11,681 nucleotides of DNA, taken from Sulfurovum sp. GTDB lineage: Bacteria; Campylobacterota; Campylobacteria; Campylobacterales; Sulfurovaceae. This document shows, piece by piece, positions 1 to 6,208 of the stretch (its first letter is position 1; every line of letters begins with the position of its first letter). The stretch covers positions 1 through 11,681 of the forward strand of contig DAOUPF010000009.1 in NCBI GenBank assembly GCA_030626265.1. Reading direction: 5' to 3'. The notes beneath the pieces are model-generated. The model did no database searches, was not told the origin of the DNA, and saw only the letters and a program-made list of their open reading frames with translations. The position numbers were made by a program, and so were the translations under genes.

Positions 1-501
1 AATAATCTTTTTGATGCACAAGATTTCAGTACTGAGATTTCTAGCCTTAAAGATATAGCAAGCCATAAGCCTAGTAGCTCTATTGCAGACAAGATAAGCT
101 CTGTATTTGTACGTAAATACAAAGAGAGTGAAATCACTTCACTAGAGGGTAAAAAAATTGCATTCTATGCAGGTGATGCTCTATCTAGTGACCTTATTGA
201 TGCTACACATTCACAAATCACAAATAAAGGTGCGGTATTGGTCACCTTTGATAAAGCAACCAAGCTTGCAGGTCAATCACTATTTGAGAGTAACAGCGAG
301 ATGGCATGCCTCAAGGCTGCTACTATGCTACTAGATGCTATAGACAGCGGTGCTAACCTACTAGTAGTATCCAAAGATGAAGATATGACTATGCTGAAAA
401 ATAATATAGGTCATTGTGAAAAGGTAGTAGGAAGAGAGATTCCTATAGATATGATTTCAAGGACTGATCTACTCGGACTTCAAGGTAAAACTGTAGCTTA
501 A
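1..501 (+). CDS. HdrB C-terminal-like domain protein (3' part only, N-terminus outside window)
   Basis: The frame is open from the first base to the TAA at 499-501, so this is the last 166 residues of a longer protein. The internal TTG at 238 is not the real start. There is no signal peptide or membrane segment, so it is probably cytosolic. Residues about 50-163 have the alternating strand/helix pattern of the second half of HdrB-type CCG domains: a helix ending in 'SGANLLVV' at about 116-123, then a short loop, then 'IPIDMISRTDLLGL' near the end, like the 'ipvlhltqllgl' ending of HdrB proteins. The cysteines expected right after the strand are replaced by 'SKDEDM'; only C103 and C139 are present. 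I recall similar Campylobacterota proteins annotated as DUF5644/HdrB C-terminal, but could not check this. Function unknown; a role with a redox partner is inference. It converges on alr with a 25-base gap. Confidence 0.6.
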   Translation, partial: NNLFDAQDFSTEISSLKDIASHKPSSSIADKISSVFVRKYKESEITSLEGKKIAFYAGDALSSDLIDATHSQITNKGAVLVTFDKATKLAGQSLFESNSEMACLKAATMLLDAIDSGANLLVVSKDEDMTMLKNNIGHCEKVVGREIPIDMISRTDLLGLQGKTVA

Positions 502-515
502 CTGTAGCCTAGTAG

Positions 516-535
516 GTGGTGTATTACTACACCAC
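516..535. terminator. Perfect 8-bp hairpin at the convergent end of the HdrB-like gene and alr
   Basis: The arms GTGGTGTA (516-523) and TACACCAC (528-535) are perfectly complementary around the loop TTAC. The hairpin covers the last codons and the TAG stop of alr on the minus strand and lies 14 bases after the stop of the plus-strand gene. Neither side has a proper T-tract, so it is only a weak candidate for a bidirectional terminator or 3'-end stabiliser. Confidence 0.35.
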
Positions 536-1531
536 AATCCTATCTAGAGAGACTGATAACATAGTAGTCATCTCATAGCTAATAGTATCAAAATATTTGG
601 CTGCCATCTTAGCATCATCCATGATACATACCTCATCTACATCTGTCTCTAATGATAAAAAGTCCATAGAGACTCTACCCAAGATAGGAAGATTTTCTGC
701 TGTGATATAAGGATTTTTGCTATTGCCCCTAATCCATCCATCACCATACCCTAAATCATAAGTAGAAACCACCATCTCTCTAGGTGCTACAAAATCACCA
801 CCATATCCTACTCTATCACCCTTTTTTAGTACCCTAGTAGAGGCTCTCTTTGCCCACAAAGATATAACAGGCTTCAAAACTATATCATCATATACCTCTG
901 GTAGCTCATTGTATCCATATGAGCCTATACCAACCCGTGCTATATCTTCATCAAAGAGAGTTGATCGTAAAACTCCTGCTGAATTATGACTATGGAAACG
1001 CACATTTGCATACCCTGCATCCAAGACTATACTCTTAACCTTTGCAAAGCTCTTCTGTTGCCAAAAGAGCTCAGAGCTAAGAACATCTGCACTACGAAAG
1101 TGCGTCATTACCCCTACAAGATTTAGCTCTTTTGTCTCTATAGTCTCCAGAGCTTCTCCTAGCTCATCCATAGAGATACCATTGCGATGCATTCCAGTAT
1201 CCACCTTGAGCTCTATCTCTGCCTTGCAATCTATACTCTTTAATGTACGCATATCCGCTATAGTAAAAGATAGCTTATCATCCTCAAATGGCTTGCCATT
1301 GAGTACCAATATATGCTCAAAATAATCTCTAATTTGTTCTGCTTCTGTTGTAGTGATGACTACTGCTTGTTTTATACCATACTCTGACGCTAACTTTGCC
1401 ATAAGCACTAGACCATGCCCATAAGCATTGTCTTTTAGCACTATGGCTATCTTGTCAACTGAGCCAGTCTTTAGTGCAAATTGGTTAAGATTATGAAAGA
1501 AATTCTTTTTGTTTATTTTAATATATGCCAT
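527..1531 (-). CDS. alr: Alanine racemase
   Basis: PLP-dependent racemase that interconverts L- and D-alanine in the cytosol, supplying D-Ala for peptidoglycan. At 334 residues it is short for the family (about 360) but usual for Campylobacterota. Visible family marks are K33 in '[10 protein letters not shown]' (PLP Schiff-base lysine), R116 in 'DTGMHRNGI', Y243 in 'GDRVGYGG' (the second catalytic base, from the partner subunit), 'GYGDGW' at 261-266, and 'GRVSMD' at 285-290 in the C-terminal beta domain, where most homologues have C in place of S. The N-terminal barrel covers about 1-215 and the beta domain 220-334. The ATG has no Shine-Dalgarno sequence; instead a TATAAT lies so close that transcription would begin at the ATG. 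The gene is divergent from aguA (71-base gap). Confidence 0.96.
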   Translation of the reverse strand: MAYIKINKKNFFHNLNQFALKTGSVDKIAIVLKDNAYGHGLVLMAKLASEYGIKQAVVITTTEAEQIRDYFEHILVLNGKPFEDDKLSFTIADMRTLKSIDCKAEIELKVDTGMHRNGISMDELGEALETIETKELNLVGVMTHFRSADVLSSELFWQQKSFAKVKSIVLDAGYANVRFHSHNSAGVLRSTLFDEDIARVGIGSYGYNELPEVYDDIVLKPVISLWAKRASTRVLKKGDRVGYGGDFVAPREMVVSTYDLGYGDGWIRGNSKNPYITAENLPILGRVSMDFLSLETDVDEVCIMDDAKMAAKYFDTISYEMTTMLSVSLDRIVV

Positions 1532-1537
1532 GTATGA

Positions 1538-1543
1538 ATTATA
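1538..1543 (-). promoter_or_regulatory. Predicted alr -10 box (TATAAT), possible leaderless start
   Basis: Read on the minus strand this is TATAAT preceded by AATTTTTCAC, which fits the Campylobacterota housekeeping promoter pattern of a T-tract just upstream of the -10 box with no -35 box. If its last base is -7, +1 falls on base 1531, the A of the alr ATG. No GGAG-like site lies upstream of that ATG. Confidence 0.5.
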
Positions 1544-1545
1544 GT
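1540..1545 (+). promoter_or_regulatory. Predicted aguA -10 box (TATAGT), overlapping the alr -10 box
   Basis: TATAGT on the plus strand shares four bases with the TATAAT used for alr on the other strand. It predicts a start near 1552 and a leader of about 51 bases that holds the heptamer repeat and the ribosome binding site. If both boxes work, the two polymerases cannot occupy the site at once. AT-rich DNA makes chance matches common. Confidence 0.35.
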
Positions 1546-1550
1546 GAAAA

Positions 1551-1589
1551 ATTAGAAATTAGAAATTAGAAATTAGAAATTTATTAGAA
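1551..1589. repeat. Heptanucleotide tandem repeat (ATTAGAA)n between alr and aguA
   Basis: Four perfect head-to-tail copies of ATTAGAA run from 1551 to 1578, followed by the partial copy ATT, one extra T and a fifth full copy at 1583-1589. The array lies in the 71-base divergent intergenic region. It is upstream of the alr -10 box and inside the predicted aguA leader. The unit is 7 bases and non-coding here, so copy-number change would alter spacing rather than reading frame. Confidence 0.9.
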
Positions 1590-1602
1590 ATGAGGAGTTT
1601 TT

Positions 1603-2604
1603 ATGAGATATATGCCTGCAGAGTGGGAACTACAAAGAGTGGTTATACTCTCTTTTCCTCATGAAGAGACAGACTGGGCAGATGATAATATAAAAAAAGC
1701 ATTAACCACATTTGTCCGCATAGCACAAGCGATTGCTTATTCTCAACCTGTATATATCATATGTAAAGACCAATCCCAAATATCTGGACTATTTTGCTCC
1801 AAAAATAATATATCATTCATAGAGATACCTACCAATGATACTTGGATACGAGACTATGGATATATCAGTATAAAAGAAGATGATCAAATAAAGCTACTAG
1901 ACTTTACATTTGATGGTTGGGGTGGTAAATTTGAGGCTACTTTTGACAATAGTGTCAACAGAGCATTATACCAAAGAGGATATATGGGAATAACCCCACT
2001 GGAGAGTATAGATTTTGTACTAGAAGGTGGTTCTATAGAGAGTGATGGACATGGTACTATCTTGACCACTAGCAAATGTCTATGCAACCCCAATAGAAAC
2101 AGTGGACTAAGAAAAGTAGAGATAGAGAAAAATCTAAATGATTATCTAGGAGTAGAGAGAATTTTATGGCTAGACTATGGTTATCTAGCAGGTGATGATA
2201 CGGATAGTCACATTGATACTCTAGCACGATTTGTAAACCCAGAGACAATAGTATATGTCAAGTGCAGTGACAATAGTGATGAACACTATGAAGAGCTATG
2301 CAAGATGGAGCTTCAAATAAAAGAGTTTAGAACAAAAGAGGGCAAAGCATATCAGCTCATCCCACTACCAATGACTAGAGCTATATATGACAAAGACAAA
2401 AACCGCCTACCCTCAACCTATGCAAACTTTCTCATCACAAACAAGGCATTGATATATCCTAGCTATAGTGATGAGAATGATAAAAAAGTGGGAGATATAT
2501 TTAAAAAGCTATTTCCAGATAGGGAAATAATCCCTATCAATTGTCTAAAGCTAATAGAACAAGGCGGTAGCCTGCATTGCTCTACTATGCAGGTGGTTTA
2601 CTAA
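1603..2604 (+). CDS. aguA: Agmatine deiminase
   Basis: Hydrolyses agmatine to N-carbamoylputrescine and ammonia, the middle step of the arginine-agmatine-putrescine route, in the cytosol. At 333 residues it has the single-domain length of bacterial members of the agmatine deiminase/porphyromonas-type peptidylarginine deiminase family. Visible marks are 'NDTWIRDYG' at 78-86, 'EGGSIESDG' at 141-149 (family 'GGG/GGS' turn with acidic residue), 'DSHIDTLARF' at 201-210 (family 'GHVD'-type histidine, H203) and 'GGSLHCSTMQ' at 321-330, where C326 is the expected nucleophile. There is no signal peptide, which favours agmatine over protein arginine as substrate. The ATG follows AGGAG (1593-1597) with 5-base spacing. 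aguB, for the next step, lies 765 bases downstream on the same strand, separated by an opposite-strand gene whose end overlaps this one by 4 bases. Confidence 0.93.
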   Translation: MRYMPAEWELQRVVILSFPHEETDWADDNIKKALTTFVRIAQAIAYSQPVYIICKDQSQISGLFCSKNNISFIEIPTNDTWIRDYGYISIKEDDQIKLLDFTFDGWGGKFEATFDNSVNRALYQRGYMGITPLESIDFVLEGGSIESDGHGTILTTSKCLCNPNRNSGLRKVEIEKNLNDYLGVERILWLDYGYLAGDDTDSHIDTLARFVNPETIVYVKCSDNSDEHYEELCKMELQIKEFRTKEGKAYQLIPLPMTRAIYDKDKNRLPSTYANFLITNKALIYPSYSDENDKKVGDIFKKLFPDREIIPINCLKLIEQGGSLHCSTMQVVY

Positions 2605-3275
2605 TTACCAAAATTTTGTGTCCAATATACCTTATACCCACCAGTAGCATTTGCATCAGCACGAGATTCATGCATACCAAATTCGGTTAAATTATGATAC
2701 ATGATATTTGAGCAATGCCCAGTTTTACTTGTCATCCATTTCTCCATAACTTTTATCCATACATCACTAGAAGGAGGATTAGGTGTTGATCCCACATAAG
2801 CTATGTTTTCTGCAGTCATCAACCCTTGATACCCATTATAAATAATTCTTTCATGTGGTGTACTAGACCTTGATGGTGTAAAGGTCTGCCCTGTAATATC
2901 ATTACCTGTACCTGAACCAAGATGGTCGTAATGAACACTTAGCATCATATCCTGACTATGCTCTTCTGCTGAATCTGCTAAAAAAGTATTCCAAGTCATA
3001 TCACTACCTGATGGACCAGTTACTGCCAAAGCATAATCGCATTGAATCTTTAAACTTCTAAAATAGTTAATAACTGCCAAATATTGATCTTCGATTGGAT
3101 CAGCATTATTATATCCAGAAATTTTCCCATCTTGGATATCTTTTGTAAGATCAATATCTGATGGATTTGTTATTTCTCCAGAACCACCAGGAACATCTGA
3201 AGAATCACCACAACCACTAATCCCAAAAAGTAAAGCCATCGCACTAAGAAATACTATAAATCTTGCAACTTTCAT
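2601..3275 (-). CDS. CAP (SCP/PR-1-like) domain lipoprotein
   Basis: 224 residues. The first 22 form a lipoprotein signal peptide: basic start, hydrophobic core, then lipobox 'GISGC' with C22 as the predicted lipidated residue, so the protein should be membrane-anchored outside the cytoplasm. A Gly/Ser/Asp-rich linker (23-60) leads to a CAP domain at about 64-224. CAP-type marks are H106 in 'EEHSQDM', H118, 'TAENIAY' with E156, 'WMTSKTGHCSNIM' at 180-192 with H187, 'TEFG' with E198, and the ending 'YWTQNFG'. Bacterial CAP proteins have varied or unknown roles, so none is assigned. A strong AAGGAGGA lies 5 bases before the ATG. The gene sits between aguA and aguB on the opposite strand. By hand count only 1 of 12 leucines is CTA (about 18 of 28 in aguA), and ATT dominates over ATA for isoleucine, so it looks like a later arrival. 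Confidence 0.88.
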   Translation of the reverse strand: MKVARFIVFLSAMALLFGISGCGDSSDVPGGSGEITNPSDIDLTKDIQDGKISGYNNADPIEDQYLAVINYFRSLKIQCDYALAVTGPSGSDMTWNTFLADSAEEHSQDMMLSVHYDHLGSGTGNDITGQTFTPSRSSTPHERIIYNGYQGLMTAENIAYVGSTPNPPSSDVWIKVMEKWMTSKTGHCSNIMYHNLTEFGMHESRADANATGGYKVYWTQNFGN

Positions 3276-3310
3276 CCTTTTCCTCCTTAAATATTCTACG
3301 GATACTATCT

Positions 3311-3316
3311 ATTATA
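3311..3316 (-). promoter_or_regulatory. Predicted CAP lipoprotein gene -10 box (TATAAT)
   Basis: On the minus strand TATAAT follows a long T-rich run (3318-3345), the typical Campylobacterota promoter shape. Predicted +1 is near 3304, giving a leader of about 29 bases that contains the AAGGAGGA site at 3281-3288. Confidence 0.55.
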
Positions 3317-3318
3317 AC
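3313..3318 (+). promoter_or_regulatory. Candidate aguB -10 box (TATAAC), overlapping the CAP gene -10 box
   Basis: TATAAC on the plus strand overlaps the minus-strand TATAAT. It predicts +1 near 3325 and a 44-base A-rich leader. The leader shows no clear Shine-Dalgarno site before the ATG at 3369. A second candidate, TATACT at 3362-3367, is too close to the ATG to drive it. Confidence 0.3.
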
Positions 3319-3368
3319 AAAAAAAAATAATAAAGATAAAAAAAGTAATTTTCCGTTACACTATACTC

Positions 3369-4244
3369 ATGAAAACAGCCCTTATACAACAAAAATATTA
3401 TAATAATAAAAATGATACTATAAAAGCAACTAAGAAGAAGATAAAAGAGGCAGCAAAAAATGGTGCCATGCTCATAGTCCTACAAGAGCTACACCAAAAT
3501 GAATACTTTTGTCAAAGTGAAGATACAAAGTTTTTCTCTTATGCTGATAACTTTCAAGAGGATATCAAATTCTGGTCAGAAGTTGCAAAAGAAAACCATG
3601 TAGTTTTAGTCACTTCTCTCTTTGAGAAACGAGCAGCTGGGCTGTATCACAATACTGCGGTTGTATTTGAATCAGATGGTAGCATAGCAGGAAAATATCG
3701 CAAAATGCATATACCTGATGATCCAGGATTTTATGAGAAGTTTTACTTTACTCCTGGGGATATAGGATTTGAGCCTATAGAGACTTCTATAGGAAAGTTA
3801 GGAGTCCTTATCTGCTGGGATCAGTGGTATCCAGAAGCTGCACGAATCATGACACTCAAAGGTGCTGATATACTCATCTATCCTACTGCTATTGGTTGGT
3901 TTGATGAGGATAGCAATGAAGAAAAACAGAGACAGCTAGATAGCTGGATAACTATCCAACGCTCTCATGCTATAGCCAATGCCATACCTCTCATCTCATG
4001 TAACCGTGTAGGCTTTGAGAGAGATAGCTCTGGAGTGATGAGTGGGATTAGATTTTGGGGCAACTCATTTGTATGTGGAGCACAAGGAGAGATGTTAGCT
4101 ACTGCTGATGATAAAAATGAGACTATACTGTATGCTGACATAGATTCAAACAGAACAAAAGAGACTAGAGATATATGGCCATTCTTACGTGATAGACGGA
4201 TAGAGGAGTATGGGTGTATACTAAAGAGATATTGTGACGATTAG
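3369..4244 (+). CDS. aguB: N-carbamoylputrescine amidase
   Basis: Nitrilase-superfamily amidohydrolase that splits N-carbamoylputrescine into putrescine, CO2 and ammonia, completing the pathway begun by aguA. 291 residues, the usual length. The Glu-Lys-Cys triad is visible as E40 in 'VLQELHQNEYF', K112 in 'KYRKMHIPDDP' and C149 in 'LICWDQWYPEAAR'. The 'HIPDDPGFYEKFYF' stretch (114-127), 'GNSF' at 231-234 and the ending 'RDIWPFLRDRRIEEYG' are characteristic of the AguB subgroup rather than of general omega-amidases or beta-ureidopropionases. No signal peptide, so cytosolic. The start is fixed by the family-typical 'MKTALIQQ' beginning, although no good ribosome binding site precedes it. Downstream lies a structured intergenic element that could terminate it. 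Confidence 0.95.
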   Translation: MKTALIQQKYYNNKNDTIKATKKKIKEAAKNGAMLIVLQELHQNEYFCQSEDTKFFSYADNFQEDIKFWSEVAKENHVVLVTSLFEKRAAGLYHNTAVVFESDGSIAGKYRKMHIPDDPGFYEKFYFTPGDIGFEPIETSIGKLGVLICWDQWYPEAARIMTLKGADILIYPTAIGWFDEDSNEEKQRQLDSWITIQRSHAIANAIPLISCNRVGFERDSSGVMSGIRFWGNSFVCGAQGEMLATADDKNETILYADIDSNRTKETRDIWPFLRDRRIEEYGCILKRYCDD

Positions 4245-4265
4245 CCCTACCCTCCATTAAATAAG

Positions 4266-4319
4266 GTCGTTCCGAACGCCCTTGAAAGCGAAGCTATTCG
4301 AGAGGAACGACGATTTTTG
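4266..4319 (+). terminator. Inverted repeat with T-tract after aguB; candidate terminator or dispersed palindrome
   Basis: GTCGTTCC (4266-4273) pairs perfectly with GGAACGAC (4304-4311), and GA plus five Ts (4315-4319) follow, as in an intrinsic terminator for aguB. The 30 bases between the arms can also pair (CGAA 4273-4276 with TTCG 4297-4300, and AGC-GAA-GCT at 4287-4295), so the structure is more elaborate than a simple hairpin. It is richer in G+C than its surroundings, as a dispersed intergenic repeat might be. Confidence 0.55.
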
Positions 4320-4342
4320 CCTACTTTTTCTAAAAAAGTAGG
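4320..4342. terminator. Perfect 10-bp inverted repeat between aguB and the Nudix gene
   Basis: CCTACTTTTT (4320-4329) and AAAAAGTAGG (4333-4342) are fully complementary around the 3-base loop CTA. It lies directly after the larger inverted repeat and 19 bases beyond the stop of the minus-strand Nudix gene. There is no separate T-tract on the minus-strand side, so its role as a terminator is uncertain. Confidence 0.45.
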
Positions 4343-4361
4343 TACAAACACCATCAAACTT

Positions 4362-4928
4362 TTACTTCTTTTTATTAAAAAACCACATAAAAGCAAACAT
4401 CAATCCAGGAGTCTTAGCAATACTCTCATCATATATAAAAGCTTCTGCTTTAGATACAGGCAACTCCATCACTTCGATGAGTTCACTATCTATGCCGCCT
4501 CCATCAGATACTCTCATACTATTATCTACTTGGGCATAATATAGTGACTGCTTACTACCTGCAAAACCCACAGATGTATGAAAAGCTGTGATTCTCTCTA
4601 TACTCTCTACAGAGACATCATATCCACACTCTTCTAGTATCTCCTCTTTGGTAATTTGAACCAATGATGTATCTTTGTCTACCAATCCCGCACATAGCTC
4701 TACTGTCATACCATCTTGATTGTTGAGATATACAGCAGGTCGAAACTGCTTGACTAGAACAAAGCTATCTCGTTCTTTATGATATATAAGCACAGCTACA
4801 CTATCATGAGCCTCTACAACCTCCCAATCTTTGGCTATACCATTTTGCTCATAAGTAGCTAGTGCATATGAGATGAATTTTGGGTCTACCAAAGGCTTGA
4901 GGCTAAAGTTTGTTATGTGGTTTTTCAT
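4362..4928 (-). CDS. Nudix hydrolase, NUDT14/UDP-sugar pyrophosphatase-like
   Basis: Likely hydrolyses a nucleoside diphosphate sugar such as UDP-glucose or ADP-ribose to a sugar phosphate and a nucleotide. Counting from M1 at 4928 (188 residues), 'SFVLVKQFRPAVY' (55-67), 'TVELCAGLVD' (75-84) and 'ELIEVMELPV' (149-158) closely resemble human NUDT14 as I remember it. The Nudix box runs from G81 to Y103 and keeps the metal-binding E96, E99 and E100. The usual first Glu is Thr and the usual Arg is Glu. I chose the ATG at 4928 because AGGAG (4934-4938) sits 5 bases before it; the GTG at 4943 would place that site inside the gene. The start overlaps the end of the M23 peptidase gene by 26 bases, which suggests translational coupling. 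The exact substrate is not determinable. Confidence 0.88.
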   Translation of the reverse strand: MKNHITNFSLKPLVDPKFISYALATYEQNGIAKDWEVVEAHDSVAVLIYHKERDSFVLVKQFRPAVYLNNQDGMTVELCAGLVDKDTSLVQITKEEILEECGYDVSVESIERITAFHTSVGFAGSKQSLYYAQVDNSMRVSDGGGIDSELIEVMELPVSKAEAFIYDESIAKTPGLMFAFMWFFNKKK

Positions 4929-6153
4929 ATCTACTCCTATCACTTATCATATCATAAGGCTGGGTATATGCTTCCCATTTGCAGGCTATTGGCTCACCTT
5001 GTACAAGTTTGAGCAGCTTTGTCTTGTTTGTTTTGGCATTTTTTATCTCTACTACTCTATTCTTAGTGATCTTTTTTATACCTGTTCTCTTTTTTCCTAT
5101 AGATCTCTTTTCAACATATTTCATAGGGTTGACTGCTTTTTTATTTTTATAGAGACCAAAATGCAGATGAGGCCCAGTACTTCTACCTGTACTACCTATA
5201 TAGCCTATCACTTGCCTTCGTTTGACATATTGACCTTTTTTTACAGCTAATTTACTCTGATGGGCATAGAGAGATACATACCCTTCCTTATGAGAAATCT
5301 TAACTACTTTACCATAGCCTCCCATCCATCCTGCATATATTACTTTACCTGAGTGCGTTGCATATATTCTTGTGCCTCTCTTGGCTCCTATATCCACTCC
5401 TAGGTGAGGTCTATAGCGTTTCAGTATAGGGTGCCATCTCTTATGTGTGAACTTGGAAGTAATCCGCATCCTTTTCACAGGTCTTACAAAAGATCTTCCA
5501 GAGTTTACTTTTATCTTTTTCTCCACAGTATATGCAACACTTTTACTTGTATTATCATAAAATACTCCATCTTTATCTGTAAATATAAATCTATCTTTAC
5601 CATGAGTTTTTATCAATGAAGCCTTGATCTTAGCAGAACCATATGGTCTACCTAGGCGACTTTTTTGTCTATATAAAAATGATACTTTATCGTTCTTTTG
5701 TAGTTTACGAAAGTCTACTGTTTTATTATAATATTTTTTGAGTAGGTAACCTAATCTTGGATTTCTAGTATTGTTTTTCACATCTTGATAGAAACTTTTA
5801 TTGATTTCAAAAAACACTTCATCATTTATATCTCTACATGCGACAGGGATGATATCAAAATGGAATTTATCTAGTTTTATATCTTTAAAGATATGAATCT
5901 GCATCTCTTCACCTACGGGGATTAATGCTTGTATTAATTTTTCATCTTTTTTTAGTTCATAATATACAACTTCTGCCTGAATTTCTGAAAGATATTGCCA
6001 GTCATCAGAGTGTATACTCTTGAGCAGGCTTTGAGAGATACCATTTTTCTCTAGATAAGTAGAGAAAGCCTCACCACTCTTCCATTTTTGCTGAGTAATC
6101 TGTGCAGAGAAAAGCATAGATACTGTAAATAGTAATAATAAAATATATTTCAA
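4903..6153 (-). CDS. M23 (LytM) peptidoglycan metallopeptidase, Csd3/Pgp3-like
   Basis: 416-residue secreted cell-wall enzyme. A signal peptide covers 1-17 ('LLLLFTVSMLFSA', cleavage after A17). Residues 18-220 are a large N-terminal region like that of Csd3-type shape-determining peptidases, which trim and cut peptidoglycan stems and cross-links in Helicobacter and Campylobacter. The LytM domain spans about 221-345, with zinc ligands H250 and D254 ('HLGVD') and H331, and catalytic H298 ('YAHQS') and H329 ('PHLHFG'). A basic tail (346-416, many Lys) follows. The start codon is TTG (6151-6153): there is no upstream alternative before an in-frame stop, the next ATG would remove most of the signal peptide, and GAGGG lies 5 bases upstream. 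It is followed with overlap by the Nudix gene and is divergent from glcD. The family assignment is secure, the Csd3 orthology fairly likely. Confidence 0.9.
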   Translation of the reverse strand: MKYILLLLFTVSMLFSAQITQQKWKSGEAFSTYLEKNGISQSLLKSIHSDDWQYLSEIQAEVVYYELKKDEKLIQALIPVGEEMQIHIFKDIKLDKFHFDIIPVACRDINDEVFFEINKSFYQDVKNNTRNPRLGYLLKKYYNKTVDFRKLQKNDKVSFLYRQKSRLGRPYGSAKIKASLIKTHGKDRFIFTDKDGVFYDNTSKSVAYTVEKKIKVNSGRSFVRPVKRMRITSKFTHKRWHPILKRYRPHLGVDIGAKRGTRIYATHSGKVIYAGWMGGYGKVVKISHKEGYVSLYAHQSKLAVKKGQYVKRRQVIGYIGSTGRSTGPHLHFGLYKNKKAVNPMKYVEKRSIGKKRTGIKKITKNRVVEIKNAKTNKTKLLKLVQGEPIACKWEAYTQPYDMISDRSRYEKPHNKL

Positions 6154-6167
6154 AGCAACCCTCTTAA

Positions 6168-6184
6168 TTTTAGAAGTAAAATTA
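6168..6184. repeat. 17-base direct repeat, copy 1 (csd3-like/glcD intergenic)
   Basis: TTTTAGAAGTAAAATTA matches 6209-6225 at 16 of 17 positions, 41 bases apart. The only difference is A for T in the -10-like part (TAAAAT here, TATAAT in copy 2). It overlaps the predicted -10 and start of the minus-strand M23 peptidase transcript. Confidence 0.85.
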
Positions 6185-6186
6185 TA
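6181..6186 (-). promoter_or_regulatory. Predicted -10 box (TATAAT) of the M23 peptidase-Nudix operon
   Basis: Minus-strand TATAAT preceded by GAATATTTAG, which fits the Campylobacterota pattern. Predicted +1 is near 6174, leaving about 20 bases of leader that contain the GAGGG site before the TTG start. Confidence 0.5.
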
Positions 6187-6208
6187 CTAAATATTCACCC
6201 TATTAAGC

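Noticed and set aside
1884..2093. Open frame on the minus strand within aguA
   Set aside because: It is a shadow of the aguA coding sequence, with no ribosome site and no recognisable protein features.
2571..2593. 7-bp inverted repeat CCTGCAT/ATGCAGG at the end of aguA as a terminator
   Set aside because: It lies inside the codons for the catalytic GGSLHC motif and has no T-tract, so coding constraint is the simpler explanation.
3362..3367. TATACT as a promoter for aguB
   Set aside because: Transcription would begin after the aguB ATG, whose position is fixed by the conserved N-terminus.
4317..4544. Small plus-strand open frame at the aguB/Nudix junction
   Set aside because: It runs through the inverted repeat and then antisense to the conserved Nudix gene; it has no promoter or ribosome site.
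4929..4943. GTG at 4943 as the start of the Nudix gene
   Set aside because: The best ribosome site (AGGAG) would then be inside the gene; it is well spaced for the ATG at 4928.
4873..5250. 125-codon plus-strand open frame with hydrophobic stretches
   Set aside because: It is antisense to the M23 peptidase and the Nudix start, both well supported by motifs; the hydrophobic content comes from reading Lys-rich codons in reverse.
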